Below are positions 25,379 through 35,900 of a DNA stretch of 64,000 bases, one piece after another. The translations under genes were made by a program, and so were the position numbers. Position 1 is the first letter of the stretch. Each line of letters opens with the position of its first letter. The notes under the pieces were generated by a model, which saw nothing but the letters and a program-made list of their open reading frames with translations, had not been told where the DNA came from and did no database searches. This DNA is from Syngnathus acus (lineage: Eukaryota > Chordata > Actinopteri > Syngnathiformes > Syngnathidae): NCBI RefSeq assembly GCF_901709675.1, contig NC_051087.1, forward strand, positions 4,146,001 to 4,210,000, given 5' to 3'.

Positions 25379-26388
25379 TGGAGGCTACGTGAACGCAACT
25401 TGTGGATGTTTGCTTACACATCCGTTAAGAACAGAACATTGAAAAAAGTAGAGATTTGGCAACTTTAAAAAGTTTGTATTTTGATTGGTTTGATGTGGTG
25501 AATGAATGAGGAAGAAATGGGTTTAAAAAATTGGGGCAAAAATCAATTTAGGAATAAGCTGCAAGAAGAAGCAGGTGCAAGCAAGTCCGCTGCTAGGCCG
25601 GCTGCATGAAGAGCTCACGTGAGAGGGACGCTCAATCCCCAACAAACCTTCTGTGTCTGCCAGCTGAGCTTCAACTCTGACCTCAAAAGGAGGGGTGAGG
25701 GGGCGACTCCACTCAGGGAGTGGGCTTCTCACTCCACGGTAATGCCGAATAAAGTGCTGTGTTATTTCTATTAATGTGTCGCCCAGTAAAAGTGGCTGTT
25801 TGAGTTGCCACTAAGCTGGCTGGTGTGTGAAGTTCAAGAACTGGTAAACAGCACCGCCTTGTGGTTATCCAGTGAAATGCATTTAGTGAAGCCTCCACTT
25901 TAATCACTTGGATCATATTCTGGGAAAACTTTCGTTTAATCGTGTCCATGTAAATAATGTATGGGATTATTTAGTGAATGTGCAGGTTGTTTTTTTTAAA
26001 TAAAATTTTCAAAATTGACTACACTGTTTAATTAGTATATTTATGAATATGGGTTATATATATATATCTCATAAAAAGTCACACAAAAACTCACACAGAA
26101 ACACACCAAATAAGGTAAATTTAAAACTGGATCATTTTTAAAAAGATAGAAAATGCAGTGTTGACTGTTTTCGAGAAAATCTTGCACGTAGAAGATTATT
26201 TCCACGTATTAAGTGAGCGTATCGTTTCTACTCTCGTGTCCTTTAAACGTCCCCACGATGTGTGTGTGCGCACATCATTAAACTTCCTCGTGAACTTCAA
26301 CCTCGGATATTAATTCAGCCTCGTGAGCGGGTTCGACGAGGAGCAGATCCATCAGCTCTTAATTCTCGCGATACACCAGCTCCCCTCA

Positions 26389-26395
26389 TATATTA
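26389..26395 (+). promoter_or_regulatory. TATA-like box of slc25a4
   Basis: TATATTA 86 bases before the ATG, placing transcription start near 26420 with a 5' UTR of about 60 bases. Confidence 0.4.
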
Positions 26396-26480
26396 GGACA
26401 CGCGTGGGTGGCGCATCGTCCACTTGGACCTGCCACATTGGGTATCCTGGAGGAGCTGCGTGTGTGTGAAGCGTGCAGCC

Positions 26481-28428
26481 ATGTCGGACGCGGTGACCAG
26501 TTTCCTGATAGACTTCTTGGCCGGTGGTGTGGCCGCCGCAATCTCCAAAACAGCCGTGGCACCCATCGAAAGAGTCAAACTCTTACTGCAGGTAATGACA
26601 AATATTGAAATAAGTGCGCAATATTGAAATAAGTGCGCAACACTGTGGTGCGCAAGAGCAAAAAGCGTTCGACTTGTGCGTCTAAATGTGCGTCAGTCTG
26701 GAGCAACCAACCAAATTTGGGTGCGTAATCTATGCGTAAAAGTACCGAGTAAGTACAAAGTAAGAGCAAGTGTGAGAACGCCTTATTCCCGTGCGTAAAA
26801 ATTGGTGACGTAAACTTGTATGGGCGTCATGCGCGTCAATGAGCGTGTCGTCAAAATGATCTCCTGAAATAATGCGTAATGCGTGCGGTAACGTTAAAGA
26901 ATAAAGTGATAACAACTGCTGAAATGAGTCAATCTTGTCATGCGTAATAGTTAGTGGGTGGAGCAAGGACAGCTCCTGATACTGATCAACCAACGTTCGT
27001 GTGCGTAAAAGTTGGTGACTCATTATCACCGGACGAAATAAGTCAGGCTAGGTTGGTAAGTCGAATCGCTGTCAGAGTCGAATCTTGATTTGTGCGTAAA
27101 ACTTGCGTCATACGTGTAAGTATGTGACTTTTTTTTTTGAATTCACAACATTGTTGGTGCTCACGGTGCCAAGTTACATTATGAATGCGTCGCCATTGAA
27201 AGTCCGCCTTACGCCATCTGTGAGCCAAAATTTAGTACTTGAATTCAGAGCCCGACTTAAGCATAAGCAGTGAAAGTGAAGCGCTAAATTTAACTCGGGA
27301 ACTGTAACTTCATACTCAGACCGTTCTCGAGTGACAGTGGGGAAGACGCTACGTGGACAAAAATATTGGGACACCCGGGCATTGCGTAGACAGAAGGTTA
27401 CAAATAGAGGTCAGTGATGTTGTCAATCTATACTTGTTATCAATTTACTTGTCAATTTGAATATTAAGACTTGTACTACTGTTTTTGTGCAGGTCCAGCA
27501 TGCCAGTAAGCAGATCACAGTTGATATGCAGTACAAGGGCATCATGGACTGCGTGGTGCGGATCCCAAAGGAACAAGGCTTTCTGTCCTTCTGGAGGGGC
27601 AACCTGGCCAACGTGATCCGATACTTCCCCACCCAGGCCCTCAACTTCGCCTTCAAAGACAAGTACAAGAAGATCTTCCTCGGTGGCGTGGACCAGAAAA
27701 CACAATTCTGGCGCTACTTTGCCGGCAACCTGGCGTCGGGCGGCGCGGCCGGCGCCACCTCGCTGTGCTTCGTCTATCCACTGGACTTCGCCAGGACGCG
27801 ATTGGCCGCCGACATTGGCAAGGGCACGGCCGAGAGGGAGTTCACTGGCCTGGGGAATTGTATCACGAAGATCTTCAAGGCGGACGGCCTCAAGGGGCTC
27901 TACCTGGGCTTCAACGTGTCCGTGCAGGGCATCATCATCTACAGGGCCGCCTACTTCGGCTGCTTTGACACAGCTAAAGGCAAGGCAAAATGCAGTGAAA
28001 TAAATCTCCAAGATTCACATTTATCCTCCGACGCCAACAGGAATGCTTCCCGATCCCAAGAACACACACATCGTGGTCAGCTGGATGATCGCCCAGACGG
28101 TGACGGCCGCGGCTGGCCTTGTGTCGTACCCCTTCGACACCGTCAGACGTCGTATGATGATGCAGTCTGGACGCAGAGGAGGTGAGCTTGTCACGAAACC
28201 TGCCTATTCTCATTCAAGTTTAAGAAAAACATGGCTGGAATATTTGGCTGTATCAAATGACTCCTTGCAGCTGACATCATGTACAAGGGCACAATGGATT
28301 GCTGGAGGAAGATCCTCAAGGATGAAGGTTCCAAAGCTTTCTTCAAGGGCGCTTGGTCCAATGTGATCAGAGGGATGGGCGGAGCTTTTGTGCTGGTGCT
28401 ATACGACGAGATCAAGAAGTACACATAG
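26481..28428 (+). CDS. slc25a4: ADP/ATP translocase 1 (ANT1)
   Basis: Exchanges matrix ATP for cytosolic ADP across the inner mitochondrial membrane. Four exons: 26481-26591, 27493-27979, 28041-28181, 28271-28428, encoding 298 residues, exactly the family length. Starts [16 protein letters not shown]. The three mitochondrial-carrier repeats are marked by PIERVK, PLDFAR and PFDTVR, and the nucleotide-carrier signature RRRMMM follows the third. The C-terminus is [11 protein letters not shown]. The junction of exons 2 and 3 uses a GC donor (AAAG then GCAAGG); this restores the invariant [15 protein letters not shown] 15 bases further on is also in phase. A polyadenylation signal sits at 28647. 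ANT1 is called over other paralogues from the neighbours helt and cfap97. Confidence 0.97.
26615..27099 (+). promoter_or_regulatory. Dense TGCGTAA/TGCGCAA motif array in slc25a4 intron 1
   Basis: Ten copies, all in plus orientation: TGCGCAA at 26615, 26634, 26649; TGCGTAA at 26722, 26733, 26792, 26873, 26941, 27002, 27093. The word resembles half sites of C/EBP and PAR-type bZIP factors. Three copies continue as TGCGTAAAA and two then read TTGGTGAC leading into TCA or GTA (AP-1 or CRE like), so part of the array may be a decayed minisatellite. Confidence 0.55.
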
Positions 28429-28646
28429 GCCATCGCCGCACGTCGCCATGGATACCCCTTCAGGATGCTTGCTAGTCTTAAGGCAGCTCTTTACATGTGT
28501 GGGAGCAACTCAAAAAAAAAAAATCCGCAGCCACAACCTTAGGTACACCTGCAAAATGCAATGCTTGAGATTGAATTGTGGAGGTGTTCCTAAGGAAGTG
28601 GCCAGGGAGTGCCAAGTTAAAGCCAAGTGTAACCAACGGCTGACAT

Positions 28647-28652
28647 AATAAA
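28647..28652 (+). terminator. slc25a4 polyadenylation signal
   Basis: AATAAA 218 bases after the stop codon, the first hexamer on this strand. Confidence 0.65.
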
Positions 28653-29051
28653 GATTTACAGTTTCTCACCATGTGGTGCCATAACACACTGCTGTCAAAC
28701 AAATAGTGTCATTTACATGTTTTTAATCACATTTTAATCACACATTTTTCAGACAATTTTAGTTTTGAAAATATGACATCGCTTAACTGTCGAATGAAAA
28801 AGTGGTATTTACATTTTAAATTCAAATGTTATTTTACAATTTCACATTTGATTTGATTCACCAACCATTACAATTAGGACATCTAATTTAATGAATTAGA
28901 CTTTTAATACGGCATCATTTACTTTTAGCTTCCTATCAAATTTCAAAAGTGTGGTTTTTTTTCAATTTGAAATCTCTAATCAAAATGTCATTTGAATGTT
29001 TTATTTCATTAAAAAAAAAATCTACTTATGCACACTGTACAGCATCTAAGA
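28653..29051. other. Convergent 3' spacer of slc25a4 and cfap97
   Basis: AT-rich, with no ORF of note. TTTATT at 29000-29005 supplies a minus-strand AATAAA about 50 bases past the cfap97 stop, the likely cfap97 polyadenylation signal. Confidence 0.55.
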
Positions 29052-31238
29052 CTAACAACAAAAAGGTGGGCGGGCCGCGAGGAGGGCTTTAGACCTGGCT
29101 GTGTTGGAGCTTGCCGAGGTGACTCGCGTTCCAATCTGGGAGGTGCTGCCCCGTATCGAGGCCAAGCCGGCGGCCACTGTGGACGAAGACAAAATTGAAT
29201 TTTTACATCCAGACATGTGTCTCCGTTTAACACTATTCTGCTTGTTGCTGCTAGCATACAAAAGCTTCATGAAACGTTTGGCGGACATTTTGGTGTGTGA
29301 GGTCATACCGCTGGATGGAAGTATGTTGGTGGCGGCGTCGCACACTTCGCATGGAGTTGCCTGGAATCGAACTTGACGCTGGTAGTCAGACAGCAGGTTG
29401 GCACGTTTGAGTGCCGGCGTGGGTTTGACGTACTCCAACCTCTTCAGGAGAGCCTGCAGAGAAAGCAAAGCCACTGTGAGTGAACATGTGATCACATATT
29501 CAATTACTACACTCCAGGAATAGACAGTGACAAAGATGTGAAAGAGTGGGCATACTCAAAAAGACGAATCATCAAACATCGAGACACAGTATTGAGATGA
29601 AGCACAAAGCAAGAAGCAGCTCAAAATAGTGAGAATGTATTTATAATTATTTACCGCAATACACAGTATGAACAATCAAAATGGCGGCTGGCTCATCTTT
29701 TTGATTGGAGGCTGCCGTGTTCATAGTCAACAAAAGGCTTACCTCCATTTAACTTTTAACACTCACCCTTTATGGCCGTGGTTAGAATAAGCCAACAAAA
29801 CCATTGGCCAATGGGGCAGTTATGATAGAGCCCTACAAACTCTGCCCGGCAACAAGCGATTCAGTGAGCGTTAGCTTACCACAAATGGACACTGTTTTTT
29901 CAGCTATATGGAGCAAAGAGCAAAACATATTAAGAATATGTACAATATAGGGTGGGAAGAGGCAAAAGAACTGCAGTGGTTGGATTTTCCGATAATGTCA
30001 CAGCGAGTTCTGCTGTGGTCCGCCACCACCCTCCCCAGCTGCTACCATCCGTCCACGTCTGTCCAAAGTGTCTTCTTTCAATGAACCCACTCTCCAAGAA
30101 CTCAGCTGAGCAACCACCACTAAATCTTACAAGTCATCAGTGGACTTATTTGAGCATCGTACCCAGAAATATACCATTCAGCTACATCCGCAAAGCCATC
30201 ACTTTCGGGAGAGCAAAGCTGAACTCACTTGGTTGTCCTTCTCGATGCGTTTCTGCTCACGCAGGCGGTTGGCAGAGCTGTGAGGGATGTGCGGGCTGGT
30301 GTTCTTGCGGGTGAACTGGTTTACGATGGCACCGGGCGCTAAGGAGATGCGGGAGAGCACCCGCAGGAGTCGCTGATTCTCGTGGTCGATGCGTTGCACC
30401 TCGATGTTGTTGAAGGTGAAGTTCTTCCTGCATGGCCGTCCTCTGCAGTGAAGGATGAGGTTGTCCTCTATGAGACTTCCACTGGCAAAGGAGTCCGTGT
30501 CTGAAACATAATTATACAAATGAGGTCACTCGGTTATCTTTTATCGTCATTTTCTTTCATTACATTTCTGTGCTTTGTCATTTACGCTGTACATTTTCAA
30601 CAGCTATTTATTTAGTGCTTTTTCAATATATTTGCTGAAGAATTGTGTCATCGTTTGCACCCCACTGAAAATATTTAGCTACGCCCCTGTAACGATGTAC
30701 TAGTCAGCTGTCACATCGACAGTTGCACTCCACCTGCATTCAAGGTTCCCTCTGGACGGAGGATGCTGCTGGCTCGGGTCGGCGTCACACTCTCTCGCCG
30801 CTTCCCCTTGGCGCTGCTATCCCTGAAAGGTGAGGAGGCCGGGCTGCCTCTCTGCGTGCAGTCCGACCCTTCAGCCCGGGACGACCTGTTGGACGCCCTG
30901 CTGGGGACACCAGCGGACGGTGCTCGGCCACTCCTCGAGGCTCCCGGCGAGCTGTAGCGGCTCGAGAGGTTGTAAGAACTCGGCAGTGTTCTGGCTCGGG
31001 AGGACCGCTCGCTGGTTACTTCCGATGCCGAGCGCGAGCCCACGGGTGCGCGACGGGTGCCTTCCGTGCTGCAGTCGCTGTCCCCGTCCTCTAAGGCATC
31101 GAAGGAACCGCTGGGAACGCTCTCTTCCGCGCCATTGTCTTCGCTCCTGCCTCGTCTGCCCCGGTCTCTGTCATCGTCGTGATCGCTGTCAAAAAAGGAG
31201 TGGTCGACGTCACCCTCCAAGTCACTTGAATTGTACAT
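29052..31238 (-). CDS. cfap97: Cilia- and flagella-associated protein 97
   Basis: Hemingway-type ciliary protein. Three exons on minus: 30734-31238, 30229-30500, 29052-29453, with matching phases, giving 392 residues, shorter than human CFAP97 (532). The N-terminus keeps the acidic motif DLEGDVDHSFFDSDHDD seen at the start of human CFAP97 (LEGEVDHSFFDSD). Residues about 40-165 are a low-complexity Ser/Arg/Gly-rich linker. The conserved domain follows in exons 2 and 3: NFTFNNIEVQRIDHENQRLL, then SSANRLREQKRIEKDN and ALLKRLEYVKPTPALKR, typical of the family's coiled region. The shorter length comes from the linker; missing exons cannot be excluded but none is needed. It lies tail to tail with slc25a4, as in human. 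Confidence 0.92.
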
Positions 31239-31350
31239 GGCCGTACGGGCGAGACTGGAGCGCGGCGTTTAAAATCAGGAAGAAGAGCGACAAAAGTACG
31301 CTGGCTGACGTCACTTCCTGGCAACGGTTGTCATGGGTCGCGGTTGCCAG
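31239..31350 (-). promoter_or_regulatory. cfap97 promoter with CRE and X-box-like site
   Basis: A perfect CRE (TGACGTCA) at 31306-31313 and a GTTGTCATGG stretch at 31327-31336, one base off the left part of the RFX X-box (GTTGCCATGG). GGCAAC and GTTGCC half sites flank it. RFX sites are typical of ciliary gene promoters, which agrees with the product. No TATA box. Confidence 0.45.
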
Positions 31351-32094
31351 ATTTGTGCCTCTTGGATACACATTTCAAACTCCGAGCTAGGCCTAACTAG
31401 CCTTGAAGGGAGCTCGATCTCTGATTTAATCATCGCGCCATCGCTCTTACGAATGTGATAAAGAAGTGACACAACTGGTTTAATCAAAGCCGCATACTGA
31501 TGACAGCTCGCTATGACACCGTTCAAAGACCTTACGTGTTGATGTCCAGCGGATTTAAAGGTTTATGTCAGCCCATGACGGAGATGACGTATTTATGCAA
31601 TTCAACATTTTGTCCACTAGATGTCACGAGCAACTGGCGTCATTGTTTCGCGATCGAGATGGTACATGAACATCGTAGAAACGGGCCGTGGTCTACATTT
31701 TTTTTAGGTGTAATAAATCAGCTCCTTTCCGCAAAAATATCAGCCAATGCATGTAAACATTCCTAAAAAATGTTCGCCTAAAGCCACCCACAAACCTTCC
31801 CCTGGAATCCTTCCATTCAAAGGAGTGGCCCAAGGAGAAGAAAGGTAACGGACCAACATCTCGGCTCTATCCTAAGAATTGCCACAACAAACATTACTCC
31901 AGACTATGATGCACTAGCAATTTTTTTTTTTTTTTTTTAAATGTCCATGGAACGGGCCCCAGGGTCGAGCCATTCATCTCGTTTGGCAATGGACTCGTCA
32001 TGATGTGACCAGAAACGGAGTCTTGTCGATGGGCCTCCAAATGCAAGATTCCAAGTGCAGGCTATTGACAGGACTTACAATATGAAGCATGTAC
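31351..32094. other. Spacer, no gene seen
   Basis: Short ORFs only; T-run at 31920-31938. No exon borders that extend cfap97 or the next gene. Confidence 0.5.
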
Positions 32095-32620
32095 TTTTGG
32101 GGAAGAGAAAAGCACAATTTCATCTTTGGTGGATGCAGCAAGTTTGTTGAACCCTCAGCTGACTCAATGATTATGTGTGTGTGTGTCATTAAAGTTTTGG
32201 ACTGGTGTGATGCCTTTGGCTTCGCACTCTCCCTCGTCGTTTTCTACCAGGTTCAGGATCTCCAGTTCGATGTCCTTGGCACCAGTACTCTTGTACTTAG
32301 TGTTGTCACTAGTAAGTTTGGAAGGTGCCGCGCGACATCCAGATCAGGGTCAGCAACTGTGCCTTGGACTTTCAATTTGACCGCTCCGCCCTTCTTACAG
32401 TTACATGCTATTTGCCCTCTTCATTTCTGAATATTCATTCAGCCATTGTCAATTGTTGTCTTGGTTATTACGTTACTGTTTTGTTTGCGAGAGAAAACTG
32501 CACTGGCCCCAAACAGTAACAGGACTTGCAAGAGAAAACCACCAGCACCATCTCGTTGGTGGATGGAGCAAATGTGTTCAACACTCAGCCGACGCAATGG
32601 TCGTCATTAAAGCCCGAAAT
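32095..32620 (-). pseudogene. Decayed duplicate exon of the Ig-like gene
   Basis: On minus, 32190-32400 resembles the first Ig exon (34494-34766): a frame reading CKKGGAVKLKVQGT, then in another frame NTKYKSTGAKDIELEILNL with DEGECEAKG, matching AKYELDGDKNKILTILNL with DEETYTAEG. The frame change and an internal stop show decay. The flank at 32404-32475 matches 34866-34935 (both contain GCTATTTGCC, CATTTCTGA, GTCAATTGTT and ATTACGTTAC). Two further blocks, about 32100-32200 and 32525-32615, also resemble each other. It may be the last trace of a neighbouring copy of the gene. Confidence 0.7.
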
Positions 32621-32667
32621 GTAGCAGCCGTTTGTGAATGAGCTCATTCAAAACAAAGATTGATGAC

Positions 32668-32673
32668 TTTATT
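32668..32673 (-). terminator. Candidate polyadenylation signal of the Ig-like gene
   Basis: TTTATT on plus (AATAAA on minus) about 310 bases past the stop of the gene at 32980. Confidence 0.5.
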
Positions 32674-32979
32674 GAATATAGGGAAGAAAGAACAATCGAG
32701 CAGCATTGAGTTCAAGCAATCCAAGGAAAAGCAAATCTAACTCCATGAGCTTAATCAATGACTAAATGCGCCAAAACTTACCAACTAAATGCGCCTACAG
32801 TGGCAAATGTAAGCTTAATCAACGACTAAATGCGCCTATGGTGGCAATTCAATGGCAAAATGTACAGTGGCAAATCAATGGTAGTAGAACGCATGCAGAG
32901 ACCAATCAATGGCTGGTGGGCTGGCTGGCCGGCCGGCGCTGGCTTTTTCTGCCTCCGACCTTCAGCTTGCTGCGGTCTT

Positions 32980-35900
32980 CTAGGCGGCCAGCTGAAGCAG
33001 CAGATGCACCAGGGTGACCGTCACCAGCAGAGCAGGTGAGTAGGACAGGCCGCCGACGCCGCCGTTGCCCTTGCCCGTGCCCTTGCCCGTGCCCTTGCCC
33101 TCGCCCAAATTGACTTGGTCAGTGCTGTCGGTAATGTTGATGCTGCTGCCGGCGCCGCTGTTGTTGGGCTTTTTGGCGCCGCCCGCATTGGTTCCTGACA
33201 CACCTGAATGGGAGAATGGCAATTGAAGGTCAGGTGGCAACGTTTGAACTTGCCGCACACTTTTGCGCGCAGTACTGCGAGTGCGGTTTGTAAAACAAAA
33301 AGTGCTGCTGAATGGGCTAGCTTATTGGTTGGTTTCCACTGCCAATGAAATGCAAAATGTTTTCGGGTCAATCAAAGCTTTTCGGCTCTCGTACCAGTGA
33401 GTGGATTGTCCTGCAACATCAAACTCACCCGGAATGCTGACAGCGAACAACACAGTCTTGCTGTTGTAGGCGGCCTTGTAGGTTCCCACGTCGGCTGGTG
33501 CCAGGGACGGGAATTTCAGACCTTCATCCTTGGTTCCTAGTTTCTGGCTGCTGGCGGGGACCACGCCGTCCTCTTTCGTCCAGACGACTTTAGAATCACC
33601 AACTGCGTCTGAGATTCCCAATTTGAGGGCTTTGGACAGCTCGCCCTTGCACTGCACGGTTCCCGTGGCGCCAAGGCAGTTGACCACTGCCAGCACAAGA
33701 AAAGCAGATGTACATTCTGTTAACACGGGATGGATTGTGAGTGTACATTTAGCAAAATGTTTGGTAATCATTTGGCTAAGGTGCTGTCATGTGCACCTTC
33801 TTGTTTTTCTGACTTGCTCTTTTGTGGTTTGCCAGGAGAATCCAAGCCTGCAAATGTGTGTGCGCGTGCGTGATTGTGTCTATATCAAGAAATGGTGCAC
33901 AAACAGCTTTCGTGTGGCGACCGGCTTTCCTGCAATATCAAACCTTGGACAGCAAACTCGTATGTTTGGCCATTGGCGCTGCCCTTGAACACTTTCTCGT
34001 CGTTGTCATCCAGCTTCTTGATCGTCAGGGTAATCTCGTTGACTGGACCGTACTTGGTTCCGTCTGCAGTAATTTCTGTATCGTCCTTATACCATTTGAA
34101 TGCGGTGGTGGCGCCATCCATCTTCAATTCGAGCTCTCCATCCAGCTTGCCGTTGCATGTCACCTTTGCAGACTGCGCGGCCACGCAGACTGGTACCACT
34201 GCCAGCACAAGAAAAGCAGAATCACTCACTCTGAGCAGTGGCACTAAGTGGAAAAAGGCGCCGAGATGTTTTGCTATTTTGGTCAAACTTTGGACAAATC
34301 CGTTTTTTTCTCCAACTTTTCTCCTGAGCATAAGAGAATTTTGCAAACGCAGTTTCCCTGTGTGGAGTGTGTGCGTGTTGTCGCTGTGCGCGCGCCTTCT
34401 CCTCCCACATTCTAAAAACGTGTGTGCCCTGTGCGAAGGAAATGGTGCACAAGAAGCTTTTGTGTGGCCAGCGGCTTTCCTGCAACATCTAACCTTGGAC
34501 CTGGAACTTTTCGACCGGTGAGGTGCCTTCGGCCGTGTAGGTTTCCTCGTCGCCTTCTTTCAGGTTCAGGATCGTCAGTATTTTGTTTTTGTCACCATCT
34601 AACTCATACTTAGCAGCTTGTGCCGATATTGTAGTAGTTCCTTTCTTCCATCTGACAGGATTGTTAGCTGTGCCTGCGATTGTCAATTTGACGGTTTCGT
34701 CCTTCTTGCGCTTGCACGTCACAGTTGTGCCAGCGGTGCCCGTGCAAGTTTCACCTGTCTGCTCTGCTGCCAGCACTACAAAAGCAGAAGGGGGCAAAGT
34801 GTATCATCACTCACTCACTCTGGTCTGGTCTGTGTGCAAAGTACACATTTGAGGAAAGACTTAGACGCTATTTGCCGTTTTCATTTCTGACTATTCCTTT
34901 AGCCATCGTCAATTGTTATCTTTGGAATTACGTTACAGGGCTGGATCCAAATTGTAATCCGTCACGCGTAAGCACCAATTTAATTTGTCTTTCTTATTTT
35001 GTTTTCTACGAGTGGTTTGAAATGTTTTGTTTCAAACAAAAACGAAGGTAACATATTTTGATCATCTCTATTCCCCCCCCAGCATGTTCTGTTTCTTAAA
35101 TGCAAAATGTGATTCCCTTTCTTATTTGAATTTGTTAGCAAAACTCACCATTTATTCTATTTATAGTGTATACTGTTTGCTTGGGAGTTTCCATGAGTGG
35201 TTTGCAACGTTTTGTTTCAAATGGGCTTCCTTTGAAATATTTTTGATATTTGAACGTCATGTTCTGTTTGTCAATACAAAATGTGATTCCCTTTGTTTCT
35301 GTATTTTTTACTTTTTTTTTACTCGATACTGTTTGCCATGAAAGTTACCATGAGTGTTTTTCAATGTTTTTTAAATAGGCTTTCTTTGAAACCAAGGTAA
35401 CGTGTTTTATTATGTTAAAAAAACGCCATGTTCTATTTGAAAATGCAAAATGTGATTACCCTTTTTTCTTTTAAAAAAGAAATCTAAATCTATTCTATAT
35501 AGTGTACACCATTTGCGATGAAAGTGGTTTGAAATGTTTTGAAACCAAGGTAACATTTGGATTACTAAATAAAAAAATAAAAAAAAGTTCTGTTTCAAAA
35601 CGCAAACTGATTCCCTTTTTTTGTTTGGAAAAAATCCTAATTTATTCTTTATAGCGTATACCGTTTGCAATGAAAGTGGTTTGAAATGTATTCTTTTATT
35701 TCTTTGAAACCAAGGTAATATTCCAAAAACGCCATGTTCTGTTTGAAAATGCAAAATGTGATTGCCTTTAATCATTTAGAAAAAAAGAAAAAGAAAACAA
35801 ATCTGAATTTATTCTTGACAGTGGATACCGTTTGCAATGAAAGTTTCCATGAGTGGTTTTGAATGTTTTTTTTCGTTTAAAGGCTTTCTTTGAAATCAAT

